In this document: positions 1 through 9,674 of the stretch, piece after piece | Layout: each line of letters begins with the position of its first letter | Numbering within the stretch: position 1 is the first letter of the stretch | Source: an uncultured Pseudomonadales bacterium | GTDB taxonomy: Bacteria; Pseudomonadota; Gammaproteobacteria; Pseudomonadales; Azotimanducaceae | NCBI GenBank assembly: GCA_958296025.1 | Contig: OY282430.1 | Span: 3,524,477 to 3,588,476 of the forward strand | Direction: 5' to 3' | DNA: 64,000 bases | Translations under genes and position numbers: made by a program | Notes under the pieces: model-generated | Told to the model about the DNA's origin: nothing | The model's input: the letters and a program-made list of their open reading frames with translations, nothing else | Databases searched by the model: none

Positions 1-34
1 ATCTCGATCAACGCCCCGTCCGCCCACCAGGTCC

Positions 35-640
35 ATGCCAACCCATGCTGGCTGCCTGTTGCTGGCCGGGTGCTGCCTTGCCGGCAGCGCCGCGGCGCTT
101 GCTGCCGAAGCGGGGGCTGGGCAAGGCGCCGAAGCGGCGGTGCGCGAGGTTGTCGAGCTCTACGCCCAAGGCACCTACGAAGGAGACGCCGCAAAGCTCA
201 ATCGGTCCTTCCATCCCAAGGCGGTGATGAACGGCTACTTGAACGGCCAACCGCTGCTGGCGACGCCGGAGCCCTTCATTGAGGAAATGCGCAAGGCCCC
301 GCTGCAGGACGCCGGGGCGCCCTACCGCTGGCGGATCACCGACGTGCAGGTGGCCGGCAAAGTGGCCAGCGCGACGCTCAAGGAAACCGGCTTCCCCGAC
401 CGCAGCGGCTTCATCAACTATTTTCACTTGATCGACGACGGCGGCGGCTGGCGGATCATCAGCAAGCTGTTCGCGCAAATTTCCCCACACGACAAGTCGC
501 TGCTGGAGGCGGCTGGGCTGCCCTACTCCGACGGCCATATCAAGACGCATTTCAGCAGGGGCCACGAAGCGCGAGCTCGCTGCCAAGCCGCGGCGAGTGG
601 GCCGACTTCAACCAGGAATTCAAGGCCCTTGCCGAGATAA
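35..640 (+). CDS. NTF2-like (lumazine-binding-2 type) secreted protein
   Basis: The first 25 or so residues are a hydrophobic, Ala/Leu/Cys-rich stretch ending near AALAAEA, which reads as a signal peptide. Residues 33-150 fit the SnoaL/NTF2-like 'putative lumazine-binding' fold: an opening helix (AVREVVELYAQGTYEGD), the FHPKAVMNGY segment, and a closing strand pair (INYFHLIDDGGGWRIISKLF). Members of this family are small alpha+beta barrels with varied or unknown roles, so no reaction is assigned. The tail after about residue 170 (Arg/Ala/Ser-rich) looks non-native. A more protein-like tail (GEWADFNQEFKALAEIS...) lies in another frame and ends at 678, so a frameshift near 560-590 is possible. 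The gene starts just inside the window edge. Confidence 0.6.
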   Translation: MPTHAGCLLLAGCCLAGSAAALAAEAGAGQGAEAAVREVVELYAQGTYEGDAAKLNRSFHPKAVMNGYLNGQPLLATPEPFIEEMRKAPLQDAGAPYRWRITDVQVAGKVASATLKETGFPDRSGFINYFHLIDDGGGWRIISKLFAQISPHDKSLLEAAGLPYSDGHIKTHFSRGHEARARCQAAASGPTSTRNSRPLPR

Positions 641-749
641 GCCCCGCCTTCCGGGAATGGCTGGCGACATTGCCATAAATCCCACCGCGGGGGAGTTTGC
701 GGGTCCGCAGGGCTCCGGCTGAGGATGCGCCTCCCTTCCCGCCGTTTGC

Positions 750-1943
750 TCAGATCGGGTTGCGCACCAGGAGCTGGCGGGCGATGATGATGCGCTGCAT
801 CTCGTTGGTGCCCTCGCCGATGCACAGCAGGGGCGCATCCCGGTAAAGGCGCTCAATGGGGTACTCCTTGGAGTAGCCGTAAGCACCGTGGATGCGCATG
901 GCTTCGGCGGCGTTCTCGAAGGCGCTTTCCGAGGCGAAGTACTTGGCCATGCCGGCTTCCATGTCACAGCGCTCCCCTGCGTCGTAGGCGCGAGCGGCGT
1001 CCAGGGTCAGCAGTTCGGCAGCCCGGGTGCGGGTGGCCATCTCCCCCAGCTTCAGTTGAATGGCTTGGTGCTGGCCGATGGGTTTGCCGAACGTCCGCCG
1101 CTGCTGCGCATAGGCGGCGGCCTCCTGCAGGGCGCGACGGGCGACGCCCACGCCACGGGCGGCCACGTTGATGCGCCCCAACTCCAACCCGCCTACGGCC
1201 ATGTAGAAGCCCCGGCCGGGCACGCCGCCGATCAGGTGCCGCTTCGCGTCCAGCCGGTAGTCCTCAAAAATCAGTTCGGCGGAGTCGATGCCCTTATAGC
1301 CTAACTTCTCCAGCTTGCGGCCGGTGCGAAAGCCGGGATGGACCTGTCCGCTGTCCGGGTCCACTTTGGCGGCGATGAACATGGACATGCCCTTGCGCGG
1401 CGGCGAGGCGTCCGGGTCCGTCTTCACCAGCAAGGCGCAGGCGCCGCCTTCAATGCCGTTGGAGATCCAGGTCTTGGTGCCGTTGATGACGTAGTCATCC
1501 CCGTCGGCAGCGGCCCGGGTGCGGATGCCCTGCAGGTCGGTGCCGGCGCCCGGCTCGGTCAGCGCCAAGGCGCCGCGAATCTCCCCGGTGACGAACATCG
1601 GCAGCCAATACGCCTTCTGCTCCTCGGTGCCATACTGCTCCACCAACCGCGCCATCATCAGGTGCGAGTTAAAGATGCCCGTCAAGGACATCCAGACCTC
1701 GGAGATGAGGGCGACGATCCGGCTGTACACCGCAGCGCTTAAGCCCAGACCCCCATATTCCGGCCCCACGGTGGCGCCGAAAAGCCCCATCTCCCGCATC
1801 TGCTCCACCATTTCATGGGGATAGACATCATCATGCTCCATCTCCATGACATGGGGCCGCACGTCCCTGTCCAGCCACTTGGCGATGGCGTCCAGCATGA
1901 CCTCCTCTTCGGCATCTCCTCCGCTTTGCATGGGTGTGCTCAT
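750..1943 (-). CDS. acyl-CoA dehydrogenase
   Basis: This 397-residue protein has the full length of a short/medium-chain acyl-CoA dehydrogenase, a cytoplasmic FAD enzyme that makes the 2,3-double bond in acyl-CoA and passes electrons to ETF. The N-terminal helical domain is followed by the middle beta domain (ALTEPGAGTDLQG, then TKTWISNG) and the C-terminal helical domain with the FAD-contacting RTFGKPIGQHQAIQ. The catalytic Glu is probably the one in CIGEGTNEMQRI near residue 376. The ATG at 1943 is the natural start. It lies 22 bp upstream of the end of cobT on the same strand direction, but there is no functional link with cobST. The substrate cannot be told from sequence; an isovaleryl- or short-branched-chain substrate is possible. 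Confidence 0.92.
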   Translation of the reverse strand: MSTPMQSGGDAEEEVMLDAIAKWLDRDVRPHVMEMEHDDVYPHEMVEQMREMGLFGATVGPEYGGLGLSAAVYSRIVALISEVWMSLTGIFNSHLMMARLVEQYGTEEQKAYWLPMFVTGEIRGALALTEPGAGTDLQGIRTRAAADGDDYVINGTKTWISNGIEGGACALLVKTDPDASPPRKGMSMFIAAKVDPDSGQVHPGFRTGRKLEKLGYKGIDSAELIFEDYRLDAKRHLIGGVPGRGFYMAVGGLELGRINVAARGVGVARRALQEAAAYAQQRRTFGKPIGQHQAIQLKLGEMATRTRAAELLTLDAARAYDAGERCDMEAGMAKYFASESAFENAAEAMRIHGAYGYSKEYPIERLYRDAPLLCIGEGTNEMQRIIIARQLLVRNPI

Positions 1944-1965
1944 TGATCTCTCCCACTTAGGGTTT

Positions 1966-3831
1966 CTACGGGTTCGAATGAGGCGGGCCCCCGCTGCCGT
2001 TGGGCCACGCCGTGCGGGGTGTGTCGAGGTCGAACAAGGCGGCGAGTTGGTCGGTCATGGCGCCGCCGAGTTGTTCGGCGTCGGTGATGGTGACGGCGCG
2101 ACGGTAGTGGTGGGTGACGTCGTGGCCGATGCCGATGGCGATGAGTTGCACTTGGGAGTGCGTTTCAATCATGTCGATGGCGTATTTCAAGTGCTGCTCC
2201 AAGTAGTTGCTTGGGTTCACCAGGAGGGTGGAGTTGTCCACCGGCAGGCCGTCCGAGATCACCATGAGGATCTTGCGCTCCTCGGGGCGCACGACCAAGC
2301 GGTTGTGCGCCCAGATGAGGGCCTCGCCGTCGATGTTCTCCTTGAGCTGCTCCTCGCGCATCATCAGGCCGAGGTTGCGCCGGCTGCGGTGCCAGCTGTC
2401 GGCCGCGGCCTTGTAGATGATGTGCCGCAGGTCGTTGAGGCGGCCGGGCGCCGGAGGCTTGCCGGCGGCGATCCAGCGCTCCCGGGACTGGCCGCCGCGC
2501 CAAGCCCGGGTGGTGAAGCCGAGGATTTCCACCTGCACCCCGCAACGCTCCAGGGTGCGGCCCAGGATGTCGGCGCATGTGGCGGCGATGGTGATGGAGC
2601 GCCCGCGCATGGAGCCGGAGCTGTCGATCAGCAAGGTCACCACGGTGTCGCGGAAGTCCATCTCCTTCTCCCGCTTGTAGGCCAAGGGGTGCATGGGATC
2701 CACCACCACCTGGGCGAGGCGGGCACTGTCCAGGAGGCCCTCGTCCAGATCGAACTCCCAGGTTCGGTTGCGGCGGGCCAGCAAGCGCCGCTGCAGGCGG
2801 TTGGCCAGCCGGGAGGTGGCCTGTTGCACGTTCAAAAGCTGTTGGTCGAGCAGCGCGCGTAGGCGGTTGAGCTCTTCTTCCGGGCAAAGGTCCGCCACCG
2901 CCGCCACCTCGTCGAACTCTTCGGTGAAGGCCTTGTAATTGACATCGACGCGAATGCGCCCTGCTTCGTCCAGCATGGGCGGCGGGGCTTGCTCCGGCTC
3001 CGTTTGGGCGGCAAGCTCATCCCTATCCATGTCGGCGTCCATCTCCAACATGGCGGCTTCGCTGTCGGTGGACCCGTCGCTCAAGGTGTCATCGTCCAGC
3101 ACCATGTCTTCTGGGCTGAGGTCGCCATCGTTCTCGGCCTGTTCATCAAGGGATTCGCTATCCTCCCGGTTCTGCTTCTCATCCCCTGGGTCCTCGAACT
3201 CGGCGGCCACGCCAAGGTCGGCGATGATCGCCCGGCACTGATTGGCGAAGCGCCGCTGATCCCATAGGCAATCGCGCAGGGCCTCGATGTCCTCACCCGC
3301 GTGTTCCGCAACGAAGTCCCGCCAATGCCGGACCACGTTCTCCGCCGAAGGCGGCAGCTCCCGACCGGTCAGAAACTGGCGCACCAGCAGGCCCACCGCC
3401 ACCGACAGGGGCGCTTCGCCCACATCGACGACGCTGTCGAAGGCCGCTTGCCGGCACTGAGCCTCCAAGGAGGCGTCCAGATTGGCGGCCACCCCCTGCA
3501 AGCGCAGGGAACCGATGGAGGCGATGCGGGCATCCTCGATCCAACGGAACATTTCCTCGGCGGGACCGCCCTTGGGCGAGTAGCGCTGGTGGACGCCATC
3601 GTCGTGGTGCCTGATGCGCAGCGCCAATTCGTCACCCATGCCGCGCACCGCGTCGATCTCAGCATCATCGCAGCCCGAGGCGGGCAAGGGCAGGCGCAGC
3701 TGGTTGCCACGGGCGCTGGGCGTTCCCTGGCCGAAGGAGACCTCGATCTCGTCGTCCTCCGCCAAGGCGCGGATGGTGGCGGTGGTGGCCCGCTTGAACG
3801 GCGCCAAGGGATGATCTTCGCCGGGGGTCAT
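1966..3831 (-). CDS. cobT: cobaltochelatase subunit CobT
   Basis: This 621-residue protein fits CobT, one of two AAA/VWA-type partners that drive ATP-dependent cobalt insertion by CobN in aerobic cobalamin synthesis. The N-terminal domain is followed by a strongly acidic linker (residues 210-275, many D/E) typical of CobT and the related BchD. The C-terminal third is a von Willebrand A domain with the MIDAS motif [15 protein letters not shown] and a later DGLPVD segment. The start ATG overlaps the cobS stop by four bases (ATGA), so the two are translationally coupled. No cobN or corrin-ring gene is in the window; CobST pairs often sit apart from cobN. Confidence 0.93.
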   Translation of the reverse strand: MTPGEDHPLAPFKRATTATIRALAEDDEIEVSFGQGTPSARGNQLRLPLPASGCDDAEIDAVRGMGDELALRIRHHDDGVHQRYSPKGGPAEEMFRWIEDARIASIGSLRLQGVAANLDASLEAQCRQAAFDSVVDVGEAPLSVAVGLLVRQFLTGRELPPSAENVVRHWRDFVAEHAGEDIEALRDCLWDQRRFANQCRAIIADLGVAAEFEDPGDEKQNREDSESLDEQAENDGDLSPEDMVLDDDTLSDGSTDSEAAMLEMDADMDRDELAAQTEPEQAPPPMLDEAGRIRVDVNYKAFTEEFDEVAAVADLCPEEELNRLRALLDQQLLNVQQATSRLANRLQRRLLARRNRTWEFDLDEGLLDSARLAQVVVDPMHPLAYKREKEMDFRDTVVTLLIDSSGSMRGRSITIAATCADILGRTLERCGVQVEILGFTTRAWRGGQSRERWIAAGKPPAPGRLNDLRHIIYKAAADSWHRSRRNLGLMMREEQLKENIDGEALIWAHNRLVVRPEERKILMVISDGLPVDNSTLLVNPSNYLEQHLKYAIDMIETHSQVQLIAIGIGHDVTHHYRRAVTITDAEQLGGAMTDQLAALFDLDTPRTAWPNGSGGPPHSNP

Positions 3832-4820
3832 GCGCCTTGCAGCCTGATCCCGGCGGTGGCGTCGCCGAGGTCCTCGCCCATGCAGCGTTGGTAGTACTCC
3901 GCCACGATGGGCCGTTCGAGTTCATCGCATTTGTTGAGGAAGGTCAGGCGGAAGGCGAAGCCCATGTCGCCGAAAATCTCGGCGTTCTGCGCCCAAGTCA
4001 GCACCGTGCGCGGCGACATGACCACGGACACGTCGCCGTTGACGAAGCCGCGCCGGGTCAGGTCCGCCACGGACACCATATTGGACACCGTGCGGCGGCC
4101 GGCGTCGCTAGCGGTGTAGGACTTGGCCTTGCCGAGGATGATCTCGGTCTCCGCATCGTGCTCCAGATAGTTCAGGGTGGTGACGACGCTCCAGCGGTCC
4201 ATCTGCCCTTGGTTGATTTGTTGGGTGCCGTGGTAGAAGCCCGTGGTGTCGCCAAGGCCGACGGTGTTGGTGGTGGAGAAAAGCCGGAAGTAGGGGTGCG
4301 GGGCGATCACCTTGCTTTGGTCCAGCAACGTCAGCTTGCCCTCCACCTCCAGCACCCGCTGAATGACGAACATCACGTCCGGGCGGCCGGCGTCGTACTC
4401 GTCAAAGCACAGCGCCACGGGATGCTGCAGCGCCCAAGGCAGGATGCCTTCCTTGAACTGGGTGATCTGCTGGCCGTCCTGAATGACGATGGCGTCCTTG
4501 CCCACGAGGTCGATGCGGCTGATGTGGCTGTCCAGGTTCACCCGCACGCAGGGCCAGTTCAGCCGGGCGGCGACCTGCTCCACATGGGTGGACTTGCCGG
4601 TGCCGTGATAGCCCTGAATCATCACCCGGCGGTTGTGGGTGAAGCCGGCCAGGATGGCCAGGGTGGTGTCCCGGTCGAAGCGGTAGTCATCGTCCATGAC
4701 GGGCACGTAGTCGGTGCGCCGCGAGAAGGCCGGAACCTCCAGGTCCTGATCGATGCCGAACGCTTCGCGCACGCAGACCTTGGCGTCAGGCGCCAGATCC
4801 GTGGACAGCCCGGATTCCAT
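3828..4820 (-). CDS. cobS: cobaltochelatase subunit CobS (MoxR-type AAA+ ATPase)
   Basis: CobS is the AAA+ ATPase partner of CobT. The 330-residue protein shows Walker [14 protein letters not shown] (about residues 71-83), a Walker B-like region [15 protein letters not shown] and the typical MoxR-clade layout. The N-terminal segment [15 protein letters not shown] is characteristic of CobS. An AGGGAG sits about 11 bases before the ATG at 4820, slightly far. On the minus strand a TACAAT box at about 4862 could be a -10 element but lacks a convincing -35. cobS is followed directly by cobT with a four-base overlap. Together they form a hexameric motor that remodels CobN. Confidence 0.94.
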   Translation of the reverse strand: MESGLSTDLAPDAKVCVREAFGIDQDLEVPAFSRRTDYVPVMDDDYRFDRDTTLAILAGFTHNRRVMIQGYHGTGKSTHVEQVAARLNWPCVRVNLDSHISRIDLVGKDAIVIQDGQQITQFKEGILPWALQHPVALCFDEYDAGRPDVMFVIQRVLEVEGKLTLLDQSKVIAPHPYFRLFSTTNTVGLGDTTGFYHGTQQINQGQMDRWSVVTTLNYLEHDAETEIILGKAKSYTASDAGRRTVSNMVSVADLTRRGFVNGDVSVVMSPRTVLTWAQNAEIFGDMGFAFRLTFLNKCDELERPIVAEYYQRCMGEDLGDATAGIRLQGA

Positions 4821-4950
4821 GTTGGTGCATGCTCCCTATGCGGCAAAGGCCGCCTATTGTACGGGACGGCACCTAAGCTTTCCCATTCGTAGCGGCCATC
4901 CCGCCGCAATGACCGGGGCGATGGCCAGCGCTAGTTCAGGCGGCGCGAAC

Positions 4951-5952
4951 CTATAGGTCCGTGCGCTGCAGATGGCGCCGCTCGTCCTCGAAGCGGGCGA
5001 TGTCCAAGCCGCATTGCCGCAGCAGGACGCGCTCCAAGGACAGCCAAGGGTCGCCGAAGATGACGCCCTTGACCTGTTGGTCAATCAGGGCCAATTCGGC
5101 CAGTAAGCCGTCGATGGCGCCGACCCGACGCTTGAACGGCGCCACCAGCCTTTGGCGGTGCGGCGGCATCCAAGCACCGGCGTCGATGCGCCGCAGTTGG
5201 CTGTTCAGGGCGCCGAGCACCGCCATGATGGCCACCCCCTCCTCGCGCAGGCAATGCTGCACATGGCGCAGGCGCTTGGCGTCCCCGGCCAGCGCGGCGT
5301 CGATCAACTCGAAGGCGTCAAAATGGGAGACGTCCTCCACGGCGTCGGCGATGGCGGCGGCGTCGATGGGCTGCGGCAGGTCGAGCAGCTTAATCTTTTC
5401 GATTTCCTGAACCGCCGCCAGCAGGTTGCCCTCCACCCGTTCACTCAAGTAGGAGAACGCCTCATTGTTGAGCTTCAGGCCGGCATCGCGCAGCCGCCCC
5501 GCCAGCCATTGCGGCAGTTGCCGAGGCCCCACCGGCCACACCAAGACCACCAGACCGGCCTTGTCGATGGCCTTGAACCAAGCGCTCGAGCGCTGGCGAC
5601 CGTCCAAGCGGCCCGTACGGATCAGCAGCAGCACGTCGTCAGGCGGCGCTGCGACATAGGCCCTGAGGGCGTCCGAGGCCTTGCGGTCGAACTTGTTGGC
5701 GGCAGGGCGCAGATCGATGATGCGCCGCTCGGCGAACAAGGACAGGCTGGCCGCCTCTCCAGCCAGTTCCGCCCAATCGAAGCCGGCCTCCACATGCATC
5801 ACCCGGCGTTCGGAGTAGCCTTGGCGACGGGCGGCGCCGAGAATGGCCTCACAGGCCTCCTCCACCAGCAGGGTTTCCTCGCCAGCCACGAGATGGACGG
5901 AGGCCAGCCCTCGGTCCAGCCGTTCCCTGAGTTTTTCGGGCTTAATCTGCAT
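4951..5952 (-). CDS. holA: DNA polymerase III delta subunit
   Basis: HolA is the clamp-loader delta subunit that opens the beta sliding clamp. The 333-residue length is right. The N-terminal domain begins QIKPEKLRERLDRG and continues with the delta-type VHLVAGEETLLVEEA, where the P-loop position is degenerate as expected for delta. The middle (AYVAAPPDDVLLLIRTGRLD) and C-terminal collar (LRRIDAG... PFKRR) are also recognisable. It lies downstream of lptE on the same strand, the usual gammaproteobacterial order leuS-lptE-holA. A gap of 146 bp separates it from lptE, in which I see no gene. Confidence 0.9.
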   Translation of the reverse strand: MQIKPEKLRERLDRGLASVHLVAGEETLLVEEACEAILGAARRQGYSERRVMHVEAGFDWAELAGEAASLSLFAERRIIDLRPAANKFDRKASDALRAYVAAPPDDVLLLIRTGRLDGRQRSSAWFKAIDKAGLVVLVWPVGPRQLPQWLAGRLRDAGLKLNNEAFSYLSERVEGNLLAAVQEIEKIKLLDLPQPIDAAAIADAVEDVSHFDAFELIDAALAGDAKRLRHVQHCLREEGVAIMAVLGALNSQLRRIDAGAWMPPHRQRLVAPFKRRVGAIDGLLAELALIDQQVKGVIFGDPWLSLERVLLRQCGLDIARFEDERRHLQRTDL

Positions 5953-6098
5953 CTGCCGGCAACGGGGCTACGCCCCCAGCCGATGGGTGCTTGCCAATGG
6001 AGTGGAGCTTAACCCAATCATCATCCCGTCCACACCGCAGGAACCCTGTTTGCCCTTGCACAACTCGCACACCCCATGCGCACCGGTTTTCTGGCCCG

Positions 6099-6620
6099 TT
6101 AAGGCGAACCGGACCTCTGCCGAGCGGACGCCACGGCATTGAGGCCGCGCAGAACATTCTGCACCAAGTCCGACTCGAGCTCCTGTTCAATCAAGGCCTG
6201 CTCCTCGCTGCTGCCGGTGAGGCTGGTGCGGTCGATGCTGAACACCCGCACCGCCTCCACCCAAGTGGGCGGGATCAACTCCCGCGCGCCAGCGCGAATG
6301 GCGTACTGCGCCCTGGCTTGCAGTTCGTATTCCGCGGCCCGGGCCCCAACGGCCACGGAGGCGATGCGACGAGAGCGCCGCTCGTTGAGCAGGTGGATGA
6401 CGAAATCGGCTTCGGCAGCGGTTGCGCTGACCGGCACCCCGGCTTGGCGCAACGCCCGGCGCAGAGGCTCCGCCAAGCTGTTTCTGGCGTTGGCGCGAAC
6501 ATGCACCCGCATTTCCTGGTCCGCCCACCCCCAGGTGCGCAGATGGAAGCCGCAGCCCGCCGCCACGCAGACCGCCAAGATCAAGGCCCACCCACTCAGG
6601 TTGCCGACGAGCCGTTTCAT
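6099..6620 (-). CDS. lptE: LPS-assembly lipoprotein LptE
   Basis: LptE plugs the LptD barrel and helps place lipopolysaccharide in the outer leaflet. I chose the ATG at 6620 (MKRLVGNLSG) because it gives a normal lipoprotein signal: a basic start, a hydrophobic stretch ALILAVCVAAG, then a Cys followed by the family-typical GFHLR (CGFHLRTWGW). A longer ORF exists upstream (ATG at 6656), but it would put 12 extra residues before the signal. The mature part has the short alpha/beta fold with AEADFVIHLL and RAQYAIR segments. Its start lies 33 bp from the leuS stop, so the two are likely cotranscribed. Confidence 0.88.
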   Translation of the reverse strand: MKRLVGNLSGWALILAVCVAAGCGFHLRTWGWADQEMRVHVRANARNSLAEPLRRALRQAGVPVSATAAEADFVIHLLNERRSRRIASVAVGARAAEYELQARAQYAIRAGARELIPPTWVEAVRVFSIDRTSLTGSSEEQALIEQELESDLVQNVLRGLNAVASARQRSGSP

Positions 6621-6652
6621 CTGGACACAGGCCCCCCCTCCCCACGAATTCC

Positions 6653-9142
6653 TCAAGCAGCCACCAAGTTGACCAGCTTGTTCCGCACATAGATCACCTT
6701 GCGAATTTGCTTGCCCGCCAAATGGCGGGCGACGTTGCCTTCCCGCTCCGCCGCGGCCCGCACCCGGTTTTCCCCGGCCTCCACCGGCACCTGCACTTGG
6801 CCGCGCAACTTGCCGTTCACCTGCACGGCGATGCGCACGATGTCATCGACCAGTTTGGCCGGGTCATGACGCGGCCAGGCGGCCGACCTGAAAAGGCTTT
6901 CCCGAAAGCCCAGCCGCTCATGCAGTTCTTCTGCGATGTGCGGCGCGAAGGGGGCCACCATCACAACCAAGGGCAGCAGCTCCGCAACCCGGGCGCGGCG
7001 CCCTGCGGCACGGACCAAGTTCAGGTACTCCATCATGGCGGCGATGGCGGTGTTGAACTGAAGGTCCTCCAGCTGCTCGGTGACTTGCTTGATGGTGCGG
7101 TGCAAGGCTCGTTCGACCTCGGCCGCCGCCGGCGCCGCATCGTCCGCAACCGCGTCGGCAACGCTCTGCCACAGGCGGTTGAGAAAGCCGTAAGGCCCCT
7201 GAATGCCGGTGCCGCGGTAGTCGCCGCCCTGTTCGTATGGACCTAGGAACATGAGGTAAAGGCGCATGGCGTCCGCGCCGTACTCCTGGATGATGTCATC
7301 CGGCACGATGACGTTGCCCTTGCTCTTGGACATCTTGCGCCCCTCGCGGATCAACAGCCCGTGGGCGCGGAAGCGGCGGAAGGGTTCGTCAAAATCGATG
7401 ACGCCGAGGTCATGCAGGGCCATGCTGAGGAAGCGGGCGTACATCAGATGCAGCACGGCGTGCTCGTTGCCGCCGATGTAGGAGTCCACCGGCAGCCACT
7501 TGGCGGTGAGCGCCGGATCCATGGCCGCATCGGCCCGGCCGGCGGAGGGGTAGCGCAGAAAGTACCAACCGCTGCATAGGAAATTGTCGGTGACGTCGGT
7601 GTCCCGGTGGGCGGCCTTGCCACAGGCCGGGCAGGGGACGCGATGCCAATCCTTGGCCCGGGTCAATGGGCTTTGGCCGCTGTCGTCCGGGCGGAAGTCC
7701 TCCAAATAGGGCAGTTCGACCGGCAAATCCTCCTCCGGCACCGGCACCGGGCCGCAGTCCGCGCAGTGGATGATGGGGATGGGCGGCCCCCAATAACGCT
7801 GCCGGGATACGCACCAATCGCGCAGGCGGAAGTGGGTCTTGGGCACGGCACTGCCGGCGGCAGCCAGTTGCCGCACGATGGCCTGCTTGCCCTGTGCCAC
7901 CGGCAGCCCGTCGAAGGACCCGGAGTTTACCAACAAGCCATCGCCGGCGTAGGCTTCCGCCAAGGGCGTGGAGGCGTCCTCCCCGGCACCGGCGATCACT
8001 CGCACCACCGGCAGGCCGAAGGCGTTGGCGAACTCGAAGTCCCGTTGATCGTGGCCGGGCACCGCCATGATGGCGCCGGTGCCGTAGCTCATCAGCACAT
8101 AGTCCGCAATCCACACCGGAATGTGGGCGCCGTTGATCGGATTGACCGCATGGCCGCCGGTGAAGACGCCGGTCTTCTCCTTGTCGATCTTCTGCCGCTC
8201 CACCAGATCCCGGGTGGCGACCTCGGCACGGTAAGCCGTAACGGCGGGGCGCTGGGCGGGGGAAGTGAGCGCATCGACCAAGGGATGCTCCGGCGCCAGC
8301 ACCATGTAGGTGGCGCCGAACAGGGTGTCCGGCCTGGTGGTGAACACCCGAATGGCGGCCTTGGCGGCTTCTCCTGCGAGGGGTGCCCCCTCGCGCTCCC
8401 CGGCTGAAGGCTCCGCGATGGGGAAATCCACCTCCGCGCCCTCGCTGCGCCCAATCCAATTGGCCTGGGCCTTCTTGGTGACCTCAGACCAGTCGATGTG
8501 CGCCAAGTTGGCCAGCAGCTTTTCCGCGTACTCGGTGATCTTGAAGAACCACTGCGGCATCTGCCGCGTCTCCACCACGGATTCGCAGCGCTCGCACAGG
8601 CCGCTCAAGACCTGCTCGTTGGCCAGCACCGTCTTGCAGGAGGGGCACCAGTTGACCGGCGCCTCGCGCCGCTCCACCAAACCGCCGCGGTACAACTGCA
8701 GGAACACCCACTGAGTCCAGCGGTAATAGGACACCGCCGTGGTGTCCACCACATGGCCCCAGTCAAACATGCCGCCGAAGCGCTTGAGCATCCGAGTGAA
8801 GTTCTCGACGTTCTTCGGGATCAGGTCGTTCGGGTTGCCGCCCACCTTAAGGGCGTGGTTTTCCGAATGAATGCCGAAGGCGTCAAAGCCGATGGGCTCG
8901 AACACGTCCTTGCCGCGCAGCCGCCAAAAGCGCCCGTTCACGTCGGCGCCCGTGTAGGCGTAGAGGTTGCCGATGTGCAGCCCCTCGGCGGACGGATAGG
9001 GAAACATCATCAAGTTGTAGTAGGGGTTCTTGGCGCTCCTCAAGTCCGCATCGGTCATGCGGTTGACGCCATCCCGCTCCCAGCGCTCGCGCCACTTGCG
9101 CTCCACAGCTTCGGGGTTGTAGCGATTTGGTTGGTTGATCAT
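6653..9142 (-). CDS. leuS: leucyl-tRNA synthetase
   Basis: This class I synthetase of about 829 residues charges tRNA-Leu. The HIGH-type signature is PYPSAEGLHIGN, the second signature is GRKMSKSKGNV, and the zinc-like CPSC...CERC knuckle and CP1 editing domain (TTRPDTLFGATYMV) are present. The ATG at 9142 is preferred; the TTG two codons upstream is also possible. The text after the HIGH motif (GFDAFGIHSENHALKVGGNP) differs from the usual proteobacterial GWDAFGLPAE and reminds me of other phyla, so horizontal origin is possible. An in-frame palindromic element codes for residues near 243-257 (SAGEREGAPLAGE), between the zinc region and the start of CP1. Confidence 0.95.
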   Translation of the reverse strand: MINQPNRYNPEAVERKWRERWERDGVNRMTDADLRSAKNPYYNLMMFPYPSAEGLHIGNLYAYTGADVNGRFWRLRGKDVFEPIGFDAFGIHSENHALKVGGNPNDLIPKNVENFTRMLKRFGGMFDWGHVVDTTAVSYYRWTQWVFLQLYRGGLVERREAPVNWCPSCKTVLANEQVLSGLCERCESVVETRQMPQWFFKITEYAEKLLANLAHIDWSEVTKKAQANWIGRSEGAEVDFPIAEPSAGEREGAPLAGEAAKAAIRVFTTRPDTLFGATYMVLAPEHPLVDALTSPAQRPAVTAYRAEVATRDLVERQKIDKEKTGVFTGGHAVNPINGAHIPVWIADYVLMSYGTGAIMAVPGHDQRDFEFANAFGLPVVRVIAGAGEDASTPLAEAYAGDGLLVNSGSFDGLPVAQGKQAIVRQLAAAGSAVPKTHFRLRDWCVSRQRYWGPPIPIIHCADCGPVPVPEEDLPVELPYLEDFRPDDSGQSPLTRAKDWHRVPCPACGKAAHRDTDVTDNFLCSGWYFLRYPSAGRADAAMDPALTAKWLPVDSYIGGNEHAVLHLMYARFLSMALHDLGVIDFDEPFRRFRAHGLLIREGRKMSKSKGNVIVPDDIIQEYGADAMRLYLMFLGPYEQGGDYRGTGIQGPYGFLNRLWQSVADAVADDAAPAAAEVERALHRTIKQVTEQLEDLQFNTAIAAMMEYLNLVRAAGRRARVAELLPLVVMVAPFAPHIAEELHERLGFRESLFRSAAWPRHDPAKLVDDIVRIAVQVNGKLRGQVQVPVEAGENRVRAAAEREGNVARHLAGKQIRKVIYVRNKLVNLVAA
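8373..8414 (-). repeat. in-frame palindromic element, copy in leuS
   Basis: Read on the minus strand, this 42-bp stretch has the lead CAGCCGGGGAGC followed by the inverted repeat GCGAGGGG-gca-CCCCTCGC. It is read in frame as SAGEREGAPLAGE within leuS. Near-identical copies occur in lnt and in the HicB-like gene at 39.5 kb. Here the element has the same orientation as the gene. Confidence 0.85.
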
Positions 9143-9164
9143 GGCCAAAGCTTCCGCCTCTTAA

Positions 9165-9243
9165 GAAGCTAGTGGGGCGTTGCTTCAGGCTTGCGAGCCG
9201 GCCGGGTTCGGCTGAAGCACAACCGCAGTCCCGCAAACAGAAG
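9165..9243. repeat. direct repeat A: duplicated 3' end of lnt
   Basis: About 79 bp matching 10156-10232 with a handful of differences and a 3-base insertion. It reproduces the lnt C-terminus and stop codon (ending LCFSRTRPARKPEATPH on the minus strand). With repeat B it brackets the mntA/hepT pair. Confidence 0.88.
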
Positions 9244-9245
9244 AA

Positions 9246-9674
9246 TTAGGGTGCGCTTGCGCTGGTTGATGTATTTCCATTTTTGAGCGTGACAGGGTGA
9301 TCTGCATCCCACTTGACCAACTTGGGGACTGTTTCCTCCAGCATTGGCGCACGATATGTCAACGTCTCCCATAGCAAGTCTAAATCCCAAGACATATAGT
9401 CATGTGCAATGTAGTTTCGAAGTCTTCGAAATCCGTCCCAATCCAAATCCGCATGAGCTTTCTTGATGTCGCTGGACAGTTCGTGCAAAGCCAATCCTAT
9501 GATCCCTAGGCTTTGCAGGGCCGTCCTTGCGCACAGATTTCGCCCCTGATTCTCAATGAAGGCATCCTTGCCTTGCCATATGACTTTCCGCAGCAACGGC
9601 AACTCATCAGCGACGAACCGCAGGCGTTCTCCATCCAACCTCCGCTTGCGGAGTTTTTTGCCTAGACCACTCAC
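9246..9674 (-). CDS. hepT: HepT-like HEPN toxin RNase
   Basis: HepT proteins are HEPN-fold toxins regulated by a partner MNT nucleotidyltransferase. The product (142 residues) is mostly helical and carries RNYIAHDY near residue 95, which is the RX4HXY catalytic motif of HEPN nucleases. I chose the GTG at 9674 because it overlaps the mntA stop as GTGA; a longer ORF in this frame reaches 9974, but that part is the antisense-like shadow of mntA in another frame. The C-terminus (GNTSTSASAP) runs to the edge of direct repeat A, so its last residues may have been shaped by the insertion. Confidence 0.85.
   Translation of the reverse strand: MSGLGKKLRKRRLDGERLRFVADELPLLRKVIWQGKDAFIENQGRNLCARTALQSLGIIGLALHELSSDIKKAHADLDWDGFRRLRNYIAHDYMSWDLDLLWETLTYRAPMLEETVPKLVKWDADHPVTLKNGNTSTSASAP

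Noticed and set aside
4862-4890. Promoter for cobS with TACAAT
   Set aside because: No acceptable -35 at the right spacing; noted only in the cobS entry.
3837-4892. Long plus-strand frames opposite cobS, holA, CobT and many other genes
   Set aside because: High GC makes long antisense frames common. These lack motifs and are rich in Val, Gly, His and Ala as expected for shadows.
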